Below, piece by piece: positions 45,511 to 53,171 of a DNA stretch of 64,000 bases (positions are counted from its first letter, which is position 1; the number at the start of each line of letters is the position of its first letter). The notes below the pieces were generated by a model that worked only from the letters and a program-made list of their open reading frames with translations, did not search any database and was not told where the DNA came from. The position numbers and the translations under genes were made by a program. The stretch comes from JBMYRH01 sp049602155 (GTDB taxonomy: Bacteria > Myxococcota_A > UBA9042 > PHBI01 > JBMYRH01): positions 1-64,000 of the forward strand of contig JBMYRH010000017.1 of assembly GCA_049602155.1 (NCBI GenBank). The letters are read 5' to 3'.

Positions 45511-46935
45511 ATGGCTAACTCCTCTTCACCCTTCGACCGTCGGGGCTTCCTGACCCTCGCCGCTGGCTCAGCCCTCGGGATGATGGCGACAACCCTGAGC
45601 TGCCGCCCGGCCCCGACCCGGCTGCCGCGCGTGAACCGCCTCGGCCCGCTGACGACCCACTCAGGGCCGGCGCTCTCCCTGCCCAAGGGCTTCAAGTACG
45701 TCATCATCCAGGCGTCCGGGGATCCCATGAGTGATGGTAACCGAATGCCACCACAGCCTGACGGTATGGCCTGCTTCACCGATGCTCTAGGGCGGCTCGT
45801 CTTGCTGCGCAACCAAGAGCTTGGCGACGCGAAATTTATAAAAAAATGGGGCGCTGAGTTGATGCCCTACCCCAATGGAGTGGTCCCGAGCCCTCGGCAC
45901 CGTGATGGCGTCTACGGTGGGGTCACTCGCGTGGTGCTGGACCCCGCCAAGCTCACCCGGGACTTTGAGCAAACGCCGGGCAAGAAGAGCACCTCCATTG
46001 TGACGTCGAACCTCGTCTTGGCTGGGACGGATAAGAACTGCGCTGGGGGCGTCATCGACGGCGGCTGGGTCTCCTGTGAAGAGTCGAGCGCACCGGGTCA
46101 CGGGTATGCGTTCATGACGCGGCCAAGCGACGACACCCTCACCCCTCCGCGGCGCATCGAAGCGTGGGGCCGCTTCCAACGAGAGGCCGTCGCTCAAGAG
46201 CCTAAGACCGGCGTGATCTACATGACCGAGGACCACGCCGACGCAGTGTTCTACCGATTCGTCCCCGACACCCCAAGCGCCCCCACCGGGAAAGGTCGCG
46301 TCGAAGCGTTGGTCATCGATGGCGTGCCGCACACTCACCCCTATACACACAGCCAAGGGTCCACCCCGGTCCCTCTTCATTGGCCGCAGAAGAAGACGTG
46401 GGAAGCGCGCTGGATCCCAGTCCCGGATCCCGCAGCCAAAGATGAGCCATGCCGAGAGCAAGCCGCACGCCTTGGCGCCACTCGGTTTCATCGCACAGAG
46501 GGCATCACGGTCGATGCTTCTGGCGTCTGGTTTGTGGCGTCGACGGCGGGCTGTAGCCATGGCGGACAGCTCTTCCGCTACGCCCCCAAGACCGCAAAGA
46601 CCGGGCAACTCATCCTCGAACACGAGGTGCAGGACCGCACACTGCTCTCCAGCCCGGACAACATCGTGATGACCCCTTGGGGCGAGCTCTTGCTCGCAGA
46701 GGACAACTACGAGACCGGCGGAGGCGTCGTCACCCATCAGTACTTGCGGGTGATGAACGCGAAAGGAGAGATCGCTGACTTCGCACGCAATAACGAGTCT
46801 CGGCGTAAGAGGAGCGCACCTGGCTCCGAGTTCACCGGCGCATGCTTCTCACCAGACGGCCGCACCCTCTTTGTGAATCTCCAAACCCCCACTCACCTGA
46901 CGGTCGCCATCACGGGCCCTTGGCCCACCGCTTAA
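45511..46935 (+). CDS. PhoX-like (DUF839) phosphatase, Tat-exported
   Basis: ATG 45511 is taken over TTG 45508 immediately before it; the SD is weak. 474 residues begin with a twin-arginine signal (FDRRGFLTLAAGS), followed by a six-bladed-propeller-like protein with PhoX/DUF839 landmarks: MACFTDALGRLVLLRNQEL, GGVIDGGWVSCEES, EPKTGVIYMTEDHADAVFYRFVP, DNIVMTPWGELLLAEDN and ACFSPDGRTLFVNLQTPT. PhoX enzymes are Ca/Fe-dependent alkaline phosphatases or close relatives. With the PhoD-like gene this gives a second extracellular phosphoesterase in the window. Confidence 0.85.
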   Translation: MANSSSPFDRRGFLTLAAGSALGMMATTLSCRPAPTRLPRVNRLGPLTTHSGPALSLPKGFKYVIIQASGDPMSDGNRMPPQPDGMACFTDALGRLVLLRNQELGDAKFIKKWGAELMPYPNGVVPSPRHRDGVYGGVTRVVLDPAKLTRDFEQTPGKKSTSIVTSNLVLAGTDKNCAGGVIDGGWVSCEESSAPGHGYAFMTRPSDDTLTPPRRIEAWGRFQREAVAQEPKTGVIYMTEDHADAVFYRFVPDTPSAPTGKGRVEALVIDGVPHTHPYTHSQGSTPVPLHWPQKKTWEARWIPVPDPAAKDEPCREQAARLGATRFHRTEGITVDASGVWFVASTAGCSHGGQLFRYAPKTAKTGQLILEHEVQDRTLLSSPDNIVMTPWGELLLAEDNYETGGGVVTHQYLRVMNAKGEIADFARNNESRRKRSAPGSEFTGACFSPDGRTLFVNLQTPTHLTVAITGPWPTA

Positions 46936-46978
46936 CCCGTCTGAGTCACAGCCTGCTGAAGGGCCCCTCTTGGATCCC

Positions 46979-47024
46979 AAAAAAAGGAGCGCCCACGAGT
47001 TACCTGTCCGTAACTCGCGGGCGC
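46979..47024 (-). terminator. Rho-independent terminator on the minus strand
   Basis: A 14-bp stem (GCGCCC-CGAGTTAC against GTAACTCG-GGGCGC, one A/C mismatch, 6-nt loop) at 46989-47024 is followed on the minus strand by TCC and seven T (46985-46979). It would end transcripts of the cytochrome gene 190 nt upstream and shield the convergent PhoX-like gene. Confidence 0.7.
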
Positions 47025-47212
47025 CAACCGAAATGCGAGGCAACAGGTTAGCGCGCCTGCCACACGCTACGTTGATGCCACCGCTTCTCAGTCTGTTCGC
47101 TAGTGGCGCCCAAACCGCCACAACATGGGGTTCGAGCGCCTATAGGGCCGCGGGCCCCTGACGACGCGAGCCTGCCTCACGCGCCGCCAGGGGCCACCGC
47201 TCCCCCGGATGG

Positions 47213-47872
47213 TCAGCTCCCCTTAGTGGGAGCCTTGTCCCCCTCCTTGGCTGGGGGTGGTGTATCTGCTGCGGGGGCGGGGGCCGGCTTCGTCAGGTCC
47301 TCTTCCCACAGCGTTTGGACGTAGGCGTAGGTCGCCATGGCGCCAAAATCGAGCGCCTCGTCCATCGTGATCTTGATGCCGTCTTCTTTCTTCAGCTCCT
47401 TGCGGATCTTCCGCAACGCAACCTTCGTCGCCCCTTGGGAGACTCCGAGCATGTTGACGTCGTACTGAAGCTCTGGGTGGGCCGCGTTCCACGGCCCTGC
47501 ACCGGTCCGAATCAGCTCGATGATGTGCGCCTTCAGTTTCGCTCCGTCCCCGCCAGTGGCCGCGTAGGCTTTCCACGTGGTCGGCTTCCGGAGGTCGGCC
47601 GCCTGCTTCAAGCGGCCATTGTGCCCCGTCATGCCATGGCAATCGTTGCACGTGTTCCCCCCGTTCACGCTGAACAGCCGCTGCCCGAGTTCTGTGACGC
47701 GGCTCTCCTCGAGCGACGCCAGACTTTTGCCCGGCGCCGCAGGGGCCGCAGCAGGTGCCGCCGCGGGTGTCGCGGCAGGCGCCTTCGGTGCCTCGACCTT
47801 CCCCCCGCACCCAGACAGGCCGCCTAGGGCGACACTGAGGATGAAGACGGTGAGCGAACGCGACAAACACAT
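47213..47872 (-). CDS. Monohaem cytochrome c lipoprotein
   Basis: ATG 47872 has GGAG 7 nt upstream. 219 residues: signal with LSGC, an Ala/Pro-rich linker (about 27-48), then a cytochrome c-like domain with one haem site CNDCH, distal candidates downstream (NMLG), and an Ala/Pro tail. Probably an electron carrier tethered in the periplasm. Upstream lies a 203-nt gap before the fasciclin gene on the same strand; the terminator at 46979-47024 follows. Confidence 0.8.
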   Translation of the reverse strand: MCLSRSLTVFILSVALGGLSGCGGKVEAPKAPAATPAAAPAAAPAAPGKSLASLEESRVTELGQRLFSVNGGNTCNDCHGMTGHNGRLKQAADLRKPTTWKAYAATGGDGAKLKAHIIELIRTGAGPWNAAHPELQYDVNMLGVSQGATKVALRKIRKELKKEDGIKITMDEALDFGAMATYAYVQTLWEEDLTKPAPAPAADTPPPAKEGDKAPTKGS

Positions 47873-48075
47873 GGGGAATCTCCGGTTTGGGTCAAGGGGG
47901 GGTCAGGGAGCTCGTGGGTGGCGAGCCCCGTGGGGTGAAAATGGGCCGAGTACACAGTGCTATCGGGATGCCGCTCGCCACGTAGAGGAGGGAGAGAGGC
48001 GGTCATACGTCCGTCAAGTCAGGGTGCACCCGGCCGAGTGGCACTCGGCGTGAAAGAAGAACCGAGCCCCAATCC

Positions 48076-48621
48076 TTAATAAGAGGCTGTGCGTGTCCCG
48101 GTGGGGACGACGACATCGTCGATGACATGGATGACGCCGTTGCGCGCCCGGAGGTCTGCCCGCGTCACCCTCGAGCGGTCTACAAAGAGCACACCGCGCT
48201 CGAGGGTGAGCGTCAGCGCCTCACCGTAGAGGGTCTGCGCTGTCCGTAGGTGCGCCGCCTCGGAGGCCGACACTTGGCCAGCCACCCAGTGATACATCAA
48301 GATCGCGCGGAGGCTCTCTTCATCTTTCAGAAGCGCCTCGACGGTCCCGGCCGGCAGCTTCGCGAAGGCCGCATCCGAGGGCGCGAAGAGCGTGTACGGC
48401 CCCTCCGTCTTTAGGAGGTCGGTCATCCCCGCAGCTTCGATGGCGGTTAAGAAGATGGTGAGCTGTCCGGTCTCTTGGGCGCGCGCCTCAAGGTTTGCGG
48501 ACGCAGTCTCGGGCGCACCACATGCCGTGACTGGCACCTCTGCTGCGAAGCTGGGGAAGCTGGAGAGCGCCAAGACCAGCATCGTGGCGATGGCGGCGAA
48601 GGGTACAAATGGGGACTGCAT
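48076..48621 (-). CDS. Secreted fasciclin (FAS1) domain protein
   Basis: ATG 48621 with GGAG upstream gives 181 residues with a cleavable signal (ALSSFPSFAAEV). A single FAS1 domain follows with its H1 and H2 motifs: YTLFAPSDAAFAKLP, MYHWVAGQV and GVIHVIDDVVVP. FAS1 domains mediate cell-surface adhesion or ligand binding. The gene diverges from a CarH-like MerR regulator with a TTGYACAA array in between, so it is a likely target of that regulator. Confidence 0.88.
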   Translation of the reverse strand: MQSPFVPFAAIATMLVLALSSFPSFAAEVPVTACGAPETASANLEARAQETGQLTIFLTAIEAAGMTDLLKTEGPYTLFAPSDAAFAKLPAGTVEALLKDEESLRAILMYHWVAGQVSASEAAHLRTAQTLYGEALTLTLERGVLFVDRSRVTRADLRARNGVIHVIDDVVVPTGTRTASY

Positions 48622-48644
48622 GATGACTCTCCGGTGTCTAAGGT

Positions 48645-48829
48645 TTGTACAATGTGTGCCAGGCTTGGTTTCGCGTGCTGGCGTTGATTGTCTTGCTAAC
48701 CTCGGGGCGCGGTGTGCAACCCCTGTGTAGACAAGCTTGCACAAACACCGCACAGCCGGTCAAGCTTTTTTCAAAAAAAGTGCACAAACCCTACATATGG
48801 GCCATTTGAGGCCTCAAAACCTTGCACAA
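48645..48829. promoter_or_regulatory. Candidate operator array (TTGYACAA boxes) between fasciclin and MerR genes
   Basis: TTGTACAA (48645-48652), TTGCACAC on the minus strand (48712-48719), TTGCACAA (48737-48744), GTGCACAA (48780-48787) and TTGCACAA (48822-48829) lie within 185 bases of a 251-nt divergent intergenic region. The last three are 43 and 42 nt apart, close to four helical turns. TGTACA-like palindromes are reported in operators of CarA/CarH/LitR-type MerR proteins, and such a regulator is encoded immediately to the right. Confidence 0.55.
48805..48818. promoter_or_regulatory. 14-bp perfect palindrome TTTGAGGCCTCAAA
   Basis: A perfect inverted repeat 3 nt before the last TTGCACAA box and 54 nt upstream of the MerR start. 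It differs from the TTGYACAA boxes, so it may be a second regulator's site or part of a composite operator. Confidence 0.4.
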
Positions 48830-48872
48830 GGCATCTGCACAGGCTATGTCTTTGATCATCGGAGGTACTTCC

Positions 48873-49847
48873 ATGGACACAGACGGGACACCCACACAGC
48901 AGGCTCCGCGGGGACTTCGCATCGGGGGCGCGGCGCGCGTCACGGGGCTTACCGCGAGCACGATCCGCGCGTGGGAGCAACGCTATGGAGCGATCGCTCC
49001 ACTCCGGACGTCCTCGGGATATCGGCTTTATGACCCGGAGACGATCGAGCGGCTCCAGCTGCTGCAAGTGCTGCGCCTGCGTGGGGAGCCTCTCCCCCAC
49101 CTCGCGACCTGCTCCACGGAAGAGCTGCGGCAGCGCGTGGGCGAAGCGGGCGCCGCCCCCGGCGTGTCCGCGGGCCCTACAAGGAAGACGCGCGTACAAG
49201 TCACGCTCGCGCACCCGACGCTCCCCAAAACGCTTGAGTCCTTCCCAGACGCCCGAGTGCCGTTCGACGTCGTCCTGAGCGTCCCCAGGTTGGACACGGA
49301 CGGCCCCGACGTGCCGCCTGCGACGGACCTGGTCATCGCGCGCCTCGATGCCCTGGGCGACGATCCCATGGTCACCCTCGCACGCGTCGCCCCAGCCGGA
49401 AGCAACCGCCAAGTCGTCATCGAGACGGGCTTCACGAAGCGGGCCGTCATCGAGGGGTTGAAGCGCCGGGGCTACCGCACGGTACAAGGCCCCCTCACCC
49501 TCGGAGATATCACGGAGCTGGCGCTGAGCGTTCGCCGGGCGCAGCGCGTCCCCACTACGCTGCCGAAGCCGACAAGCGAGGTGCCGCCCGCGCGCTTCAC
49601 GACGGAGCAGCTGTCGACACTGCGAGAGCTCCCCTCTAATGTGAACTGCGAGTGCCCACGGCACCTCGCGACGCTCGCGCTTCAGCTCAATGAGTTCGAG
49701 CAATACAGCCTTAGCTGTCATGATGAGCAGCCTGAGGACGCAGCGCTCCACGCGCACCTCGCGAGCGAGAGCGGGCGAGCGCGCCAAATTGTCGAGGATA
49801 TGCTGACGCGCGTGTGTGAGGCTGAGGGCCTCTTACCGGAGCCCTAG
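48873..49847 (+). CDS. MerR-family regulator of the CarH/LitR/MlrA type
   Basis: ATG 48873 has GGAGG 7 nt upstream; earlier in-frame starts (48822, 48846) lack this and overlap the operator array. 324 residues: N-terminal MerR winged helix (about 12-80: LRIGGAARVTGLTASTIRAW, GYRLYDPETI), a linker with CSTEELRQRV, a degenerate Rossmann-like domain (about 105-220) in the position of the B12-binding domain, and a C-terminal helical domain with CECPRHLATLALQLNEFEQY. I do not see the DxHxxG cobalamin motif, so B12/light sensing is doubtful. Probably regulates itself and the divergent fasciclin gene. Confidence 0.82.
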   Translation: MDTDGTPTQQAPRGLRIGGAARVTGLTASTIRAWEQRYGAIAPLRTSSGYRLYDPETIERLQLLQVLRLRGEPLPHLATCSTEELRQRVGEAGAAPGVSAGPTRKTRVQVTLAHPTLPKTLESFPDARVPFDVVLSVPRLDTDGPDVPPATDLVIARLDALGDDPMVTLARVAPAGSNRQVVIETGFTKRAVIEGLKRRGYRTVQGPLTLGDITELALSVRRAQRVPTTLPKPTSEVPPARFTTEQLSTLRELPSNVNCECPRHLATLALQLNEFEQYSLSCHDEQPEDAALHAHLASESGRARQIVEDMLTRVCEAEGLLPEP

Positions 49848-49922
49848 GCTGCCGCTCTGTCGGTACATCACCGAACCGCTCACGCCTGGCAGCACATCGC
49901 AGAGCCGTGGTAAGGGCGGCTG

Positions 49923-50684
49923 GTGGACGCTCAACCTCCTGTCAGGCTGTCGGTGGTCATCGCGCTGCGCGATCGGGCAGGGTTCCGCCTCGAGAACTGC
50001 CTACGCGCGCTGCGTTGGCAAACCCTCGCATCGGAGGCCTTCGAGATCGTGCTGAGCGACTTCGGCTCGGACCCGACCTCACGCGCCGAGGTGGTCCGCT
50101 TGGCAGAGCAACACCGTGCCCGTGTCGTCTACACGGAAACCCGAGAGCGCTGGAACAAGTCACGGGCCCTGAACATCGGGGTTCGTGCGGCGCTCGGTCA
50201 CTATGTACTCTGCACAGACGCGGACATGATCTTCGCCCCGAACTTCCTCGAGACGCTGCTTGATGTTCAAGCCCAAGGCGGCGATCGCGCCTTTGTCCTC
50301 TGCCAAAGTCGTGACCTCCCAGAGGGGCTCGCAGAGCGCCTCTGGACCGTCGACGACCTCCCAAGCTTGGTCGGGCAATCACAGTACCGGGCACGACAAG
50401 GTACCGGGGCCTGTCAGATGGCGACGCGGGCATTCTTCGAGCGTGTCCGAGGCTACGATGAAGGCTACAAGGGCTGGGGCCAGGAGGACACAGACATGAC
50501 CTTCAGGGCTGCCCGAGCCGGCCTCACGCATCGATGGGTCGAGGGCAGCACGGCGATGATGCATCAATGGCACCCCTCGAACCGACATCGCTGGCCGATA
50601 CAGAAGGCACTCAACGACCTCCGCTATCACCTCACCAAGCGGCGCATCACAAAAAACCGGCGGTCTTGGGGGCTCGCCCCGTGA
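49923..50684 (+). CDS. Family 2 glycosyltransferase
   Basis: GTG 49923 with AAGGG upstream. 253 residues of GT-A fold: VVIALRDRAGFRLENCLRAL, LSDFGSDP, NKSRALNIGVRAALGHYVLC, the DxD motif TDADMIF, and C-terminal GYDEGYKGWGQEDTDMTFRA (galactosyltransferase-like acceptor loop). It transfers a sugar from a nucleotide donor in the cytoplasm. Its stop overlaps the next gene's GTG (GTGA), opening a three-gene glycan cluster. Confidence 0.88.
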   Translation: MDAQPPVRLSVVIALRDRAGFRLENCLRALRWQTLASEAFEIVLSDFGSDPTSRAEVVRLAEQHRARVVYTETRERWNKSRALNIGVRAALGHYVLCTDADMIFAPNFLETLLDVQAQGGDRAFVLCQSRDLPEGLAERLWTVDDLPSLVGQSQYRARQGTGACQMATRAFFERVRGYDEGYKGWGQEDTDMTFRAARAGLTHRWVEGSTAMMHQWHPSNRHRWPIQKALNDLRYHLTKRRITKNRRSWGLAP

Positions 50685-51682
50685 GCACCATTCACCTCTA
50701 CGTCCACGGCCGCGGGTGGGGACATGGCCAGCGCTCTGAGGCTGTCTGTGAACACCTCCGGAGCGCTGGTTACAGCGTGCGAGTCTTCGCGGGGCGCGGG
50801 GCCCTGGACGCATTCGCACCCGGTGACGCTGAGCCTGTGGAGTCCCTGATGCCACGCGCAGGCTGGCGCACACTCCCGCTCTTGAGGCGCCGCGTGTCGA
50901 AGGCCTCCAGGCTCTTGAACGAAGAGCCCCCCGCGGCCGTCGTCAGTGACGGCGATCTCCCTGCTGTACTAGCTGCACGACTCCGGGGGATCCCGTCGGT
51001 CGCCCTGGGCCACGGGCTCATCTTCAGTCACACCCAGCGTCCGCAAGCGCTCCCCGCCCTGCCCTGGCTTCGAGAGGCCGCAAAGGCTCGCATCGCGTCC
51101 ATGGGGACCACACGCCAGGTCGCAGTGAGCTTCACGCGCTTGACCCCACGCTCGGCCACCACCACGATCGCCCGCCCCACCCTGCGCCATGCACTGCGGA
51201 GCCCGCGGACACCGGGAGAGCACCTCGTCTGCTACTTCCGAGATCCCAACTGCCACGACGTGGTGCGCGCGCTGCGCGACCAGGGCCAACCCATACGCCT
51301 GTTCTCTTCAGAGGATCCTAAGCTCTCCGAGGTCGCATGGGAGCCCCCCGACGCCGTCCGCTTCGCCGAAGCCCTCTTGAGCGCCCGCGCGGTGGTCTCT
51401 TCGGCGGGGAGCCAGCTCATCGGTGAATGCCTGACGCTCGGCATTCCGCAGCTCTCGCTGTACGACGCTAACGACGACGAACAGCGCCTCAACGTCGCGC
51501 TATTGAAGGCTCACTCTCTTGGGACCGGCTGCACACTCGACACCTTCAACGATGCGACTGCGTCCGCCTTCCTGACCTCCCTCGATAAGCGGCCACCTCA
51601 GAGCCCACCCGAGCCCTGGGGCCCCGAGGCAGGTGACGCCGTTCAGCAAGCGCTCGACGCGATCGTGGCACGACGTGGATAG
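50681..51682 (+). CDS. GT-B-like glycosyltransferase (MurG/GT28-like)
   Basis: GTG 50681 overlaps the previous stop by 4 nt; the frame is open back to 50534, but that part is the previous gene read in another frame. 333 residues start STIHLYVHGRGWGHGQRSEAV, the glycine-rich first strand-turn-helix of GT-B enzymes, and the C-terminal half has SSAGSQLIGECLTLGIPQL followed by YDANDDEQRLNV, matching the UDP-sugar-binding end of GT28/MGT proteins. The acceptor is unknown. Confidence 0.75.
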   Translation: MSTIHLYVHGRGWGHGQRSEAVCEHLRSAGYSVRVFAGRGALDAFAPGDAEPVESLMPRAGWRTLPLLRRRVSKASRLLNEEPPAAVVSDGDLPAVLAARLRGIPSVALGHGLIFSHTQRPQALPALPWLREAAKARIASMGTTRQVAVSFTRLTPRSATTTIARPTLRHALRSPRTPGEHLVCYFRDPNCHDVVRALRDQGQPIRLFSSEDPKLSEVAWEPPDAVRFAEALLSARAVVSSAGSQLIGECLTLGIPQLSLYDANDDEQRLNVALLKAHSLGTGCTLDTFNDATASAFLTSLDKRPPQSPPEPWGPEAGDAVQQALDAIVARRG

Positions 51683-53168
51683 CCCCCCGACACCCCAGCT
51701 TGATGGCGATCGCGAGAGCGTCGTGAGGGGGCTCCTCCTCACAGGCCTTGGCCACCTCATCAACGTCTTTGAGCCCCTGCTCACCCTCGTCCTAGTCCGC
51801 CTTACCGGGGCAGCGGTGTGGGGGCTCTTCCTCCTCGCGGAGTCCATCGGGTACGTAGCGACCCGGCTCGCATCGGTCGGTCTAGACCGCGGACTCATGT
51901 GGGACGCAGCGCGCTCCCGAGACGGAGACACCTATCGGATTAGAGGACTTCAAGGGGCCCTCCTCATCGGGGCCACCGCTGGCTTCACCGTCGCGGCGAT
52001 CGGGCAGCTCGTGCTCCCATGGTTGGTCGGTGACGTCTTCGAAGCTCCAGAGGCGCTCGAGGCCGCCCGTGTGATCCTATGGACGACACCGATCTCGGTC
52101 GCCGTAAGCATCCTCATCTTCACAGCCCAGGGGCTTCAAAGTGTGGGACCGAGAGTCGCTGTGCAGCAGATCACTGTCCCACTCATCACCCGTGGGTTCC
52201 CCCTCGCGCTCCTCCTATGGCCGACCGACCTCGCCGCACCACAGACCCTCATCGCCATCGGCCATATGCTGGGCAACCTCGCCGCGCTGGGCGTCGCGAT
52301 TTTGCTGCTCAAGCGCCGCATGACACAGGTCAACGCGACCCTGGCGCGTGACATTTTCTGGCCCCCCAAGGCCGTGCTGCACTACAGCGCCCCAGCCGGA
52401 CTCTCAGAGCTCCTGAGCACAATGATGGTGCGTGTCGACGTGTGGATGCTCGCGGCCTTCATGGACGCCTCAGCGGTCGGGCTCTATGGCGTGATCCTGT
52501 CGCTCTCCAAAGCCTTACGCACGCTGCGACACGCCTTCACCCCGGTCGTCACGCCCATCATGAGCGAGGCCACCTACCGTGGACAGACGGCACGTATCCA
52601 GCGCGCGCTCGGGCAGAGCGTCTTCTTGATGACGTGCCTCGCGGCCCCGATCCTCGTCGCCCTGTGGACCTTCTCCGAGCCCCTCCTCACCCTCTACGGC
52701 CCCGAATTCAGCGCTGGGAGCTGGCCCCTCATCGTGCTCTGCCTCGGGACGCTTATCCATGTCGTCGCAGGCCTGGCCTCAACCATCGTCGCAGGCGCGG
52801 GGCGCGCTGACTTGATGCTGCTCAATCACGTGCTCCCCATTGCCCTTAACGTAGGCCTGAACCTGTGGCTTATCCCAGACTACGGCGTGCTCGGAGCGGC
52901 CCTCGCGACCGCGAGCTCGCTCACCGTCATGTCACTGTTAGAGCTCGCCTTCGCGAGGCGCATTGTCGGCGCCAAGCTGGCCGAGTGGGGGACACTGGAG
53001 CCCCTGATCGTGAGCGCGGGCGGCGCTGGGCTCGGGTGGCTACTCGCAGGGCTCCTCTCGCCAGGCGTCGACCCACTGCTGTATCGCATCGTGGTGCTCG
53101 GGATCTTCGCCCTGCTCTTCGCGGTGTGGCTGTTGGCCCGCGGACGGCGACGCTTCCGAGGCGCATGA
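51675..53168 (+). CDS. Polysaccharide flippase (Wzx/MATE-like oligosaccharide translocase)
   Basis: About 497 residues with twelve or more predicted membrane helices and the LPS/teichoic flippase layout: an opening helix VVRGLLLTGLGHLINVFEPL, VGLDRGLMW, and a second half beginning LHYSAPAGLSELLSTMMVRV. GTG 51675 (8-nt overlap with the previous gene) is taken as start; GTG 51633 in the same frame is also possible and neither has a strong SD. It would flip the lipid-linked glycan made by the two upstream glycosyltransferases. The stop is 3 nt from that of the convergent YgiQ gene. Confidence 0.82.
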   Translation: MDSPPTPQLDGDRESVVRGLLLTGLGHLINVFEPLLTLVLVRLTGAAVWGLFLLAESIGYVATRLASVGLDRGLMWDAARSRDGDTYRIRGLQGALLIGATAGFTVAAIGQLVLPWLVGDVFEAPEALEAARVILWTTPISVAVSILIFTAQGLQSVGPRVAVQQITVPLITRGFPLALLLWPTDLAAPQTLIAIGHMLGNLAALGVAILLLKRRMTQVNATLARDIFWPPKAVLHYSAPAGLSELLSTMMVRVDVWMLAAFMDASAVGLYGVILSLSKALRTLRHAFTPVVTPIMSEATYRGQTARIQRALGQSVFLMTCLAAPILVALWTFSEPLLTLYGPEFSAGSWPLIVLCLGTLIHVVAGLASTIVAGAGRADLMLLNHVLPIALNVGLNLWLIPDYGVLGAALATASSLTVMSLLELAFARRIVGAKLAEWGTLEPLIVSAGGAGLGWLLAGLLSPGVDPLLYRIVVLGIFALLFAVWLLARGRRRFRGA

Positions 53169-53171
53169 CCC

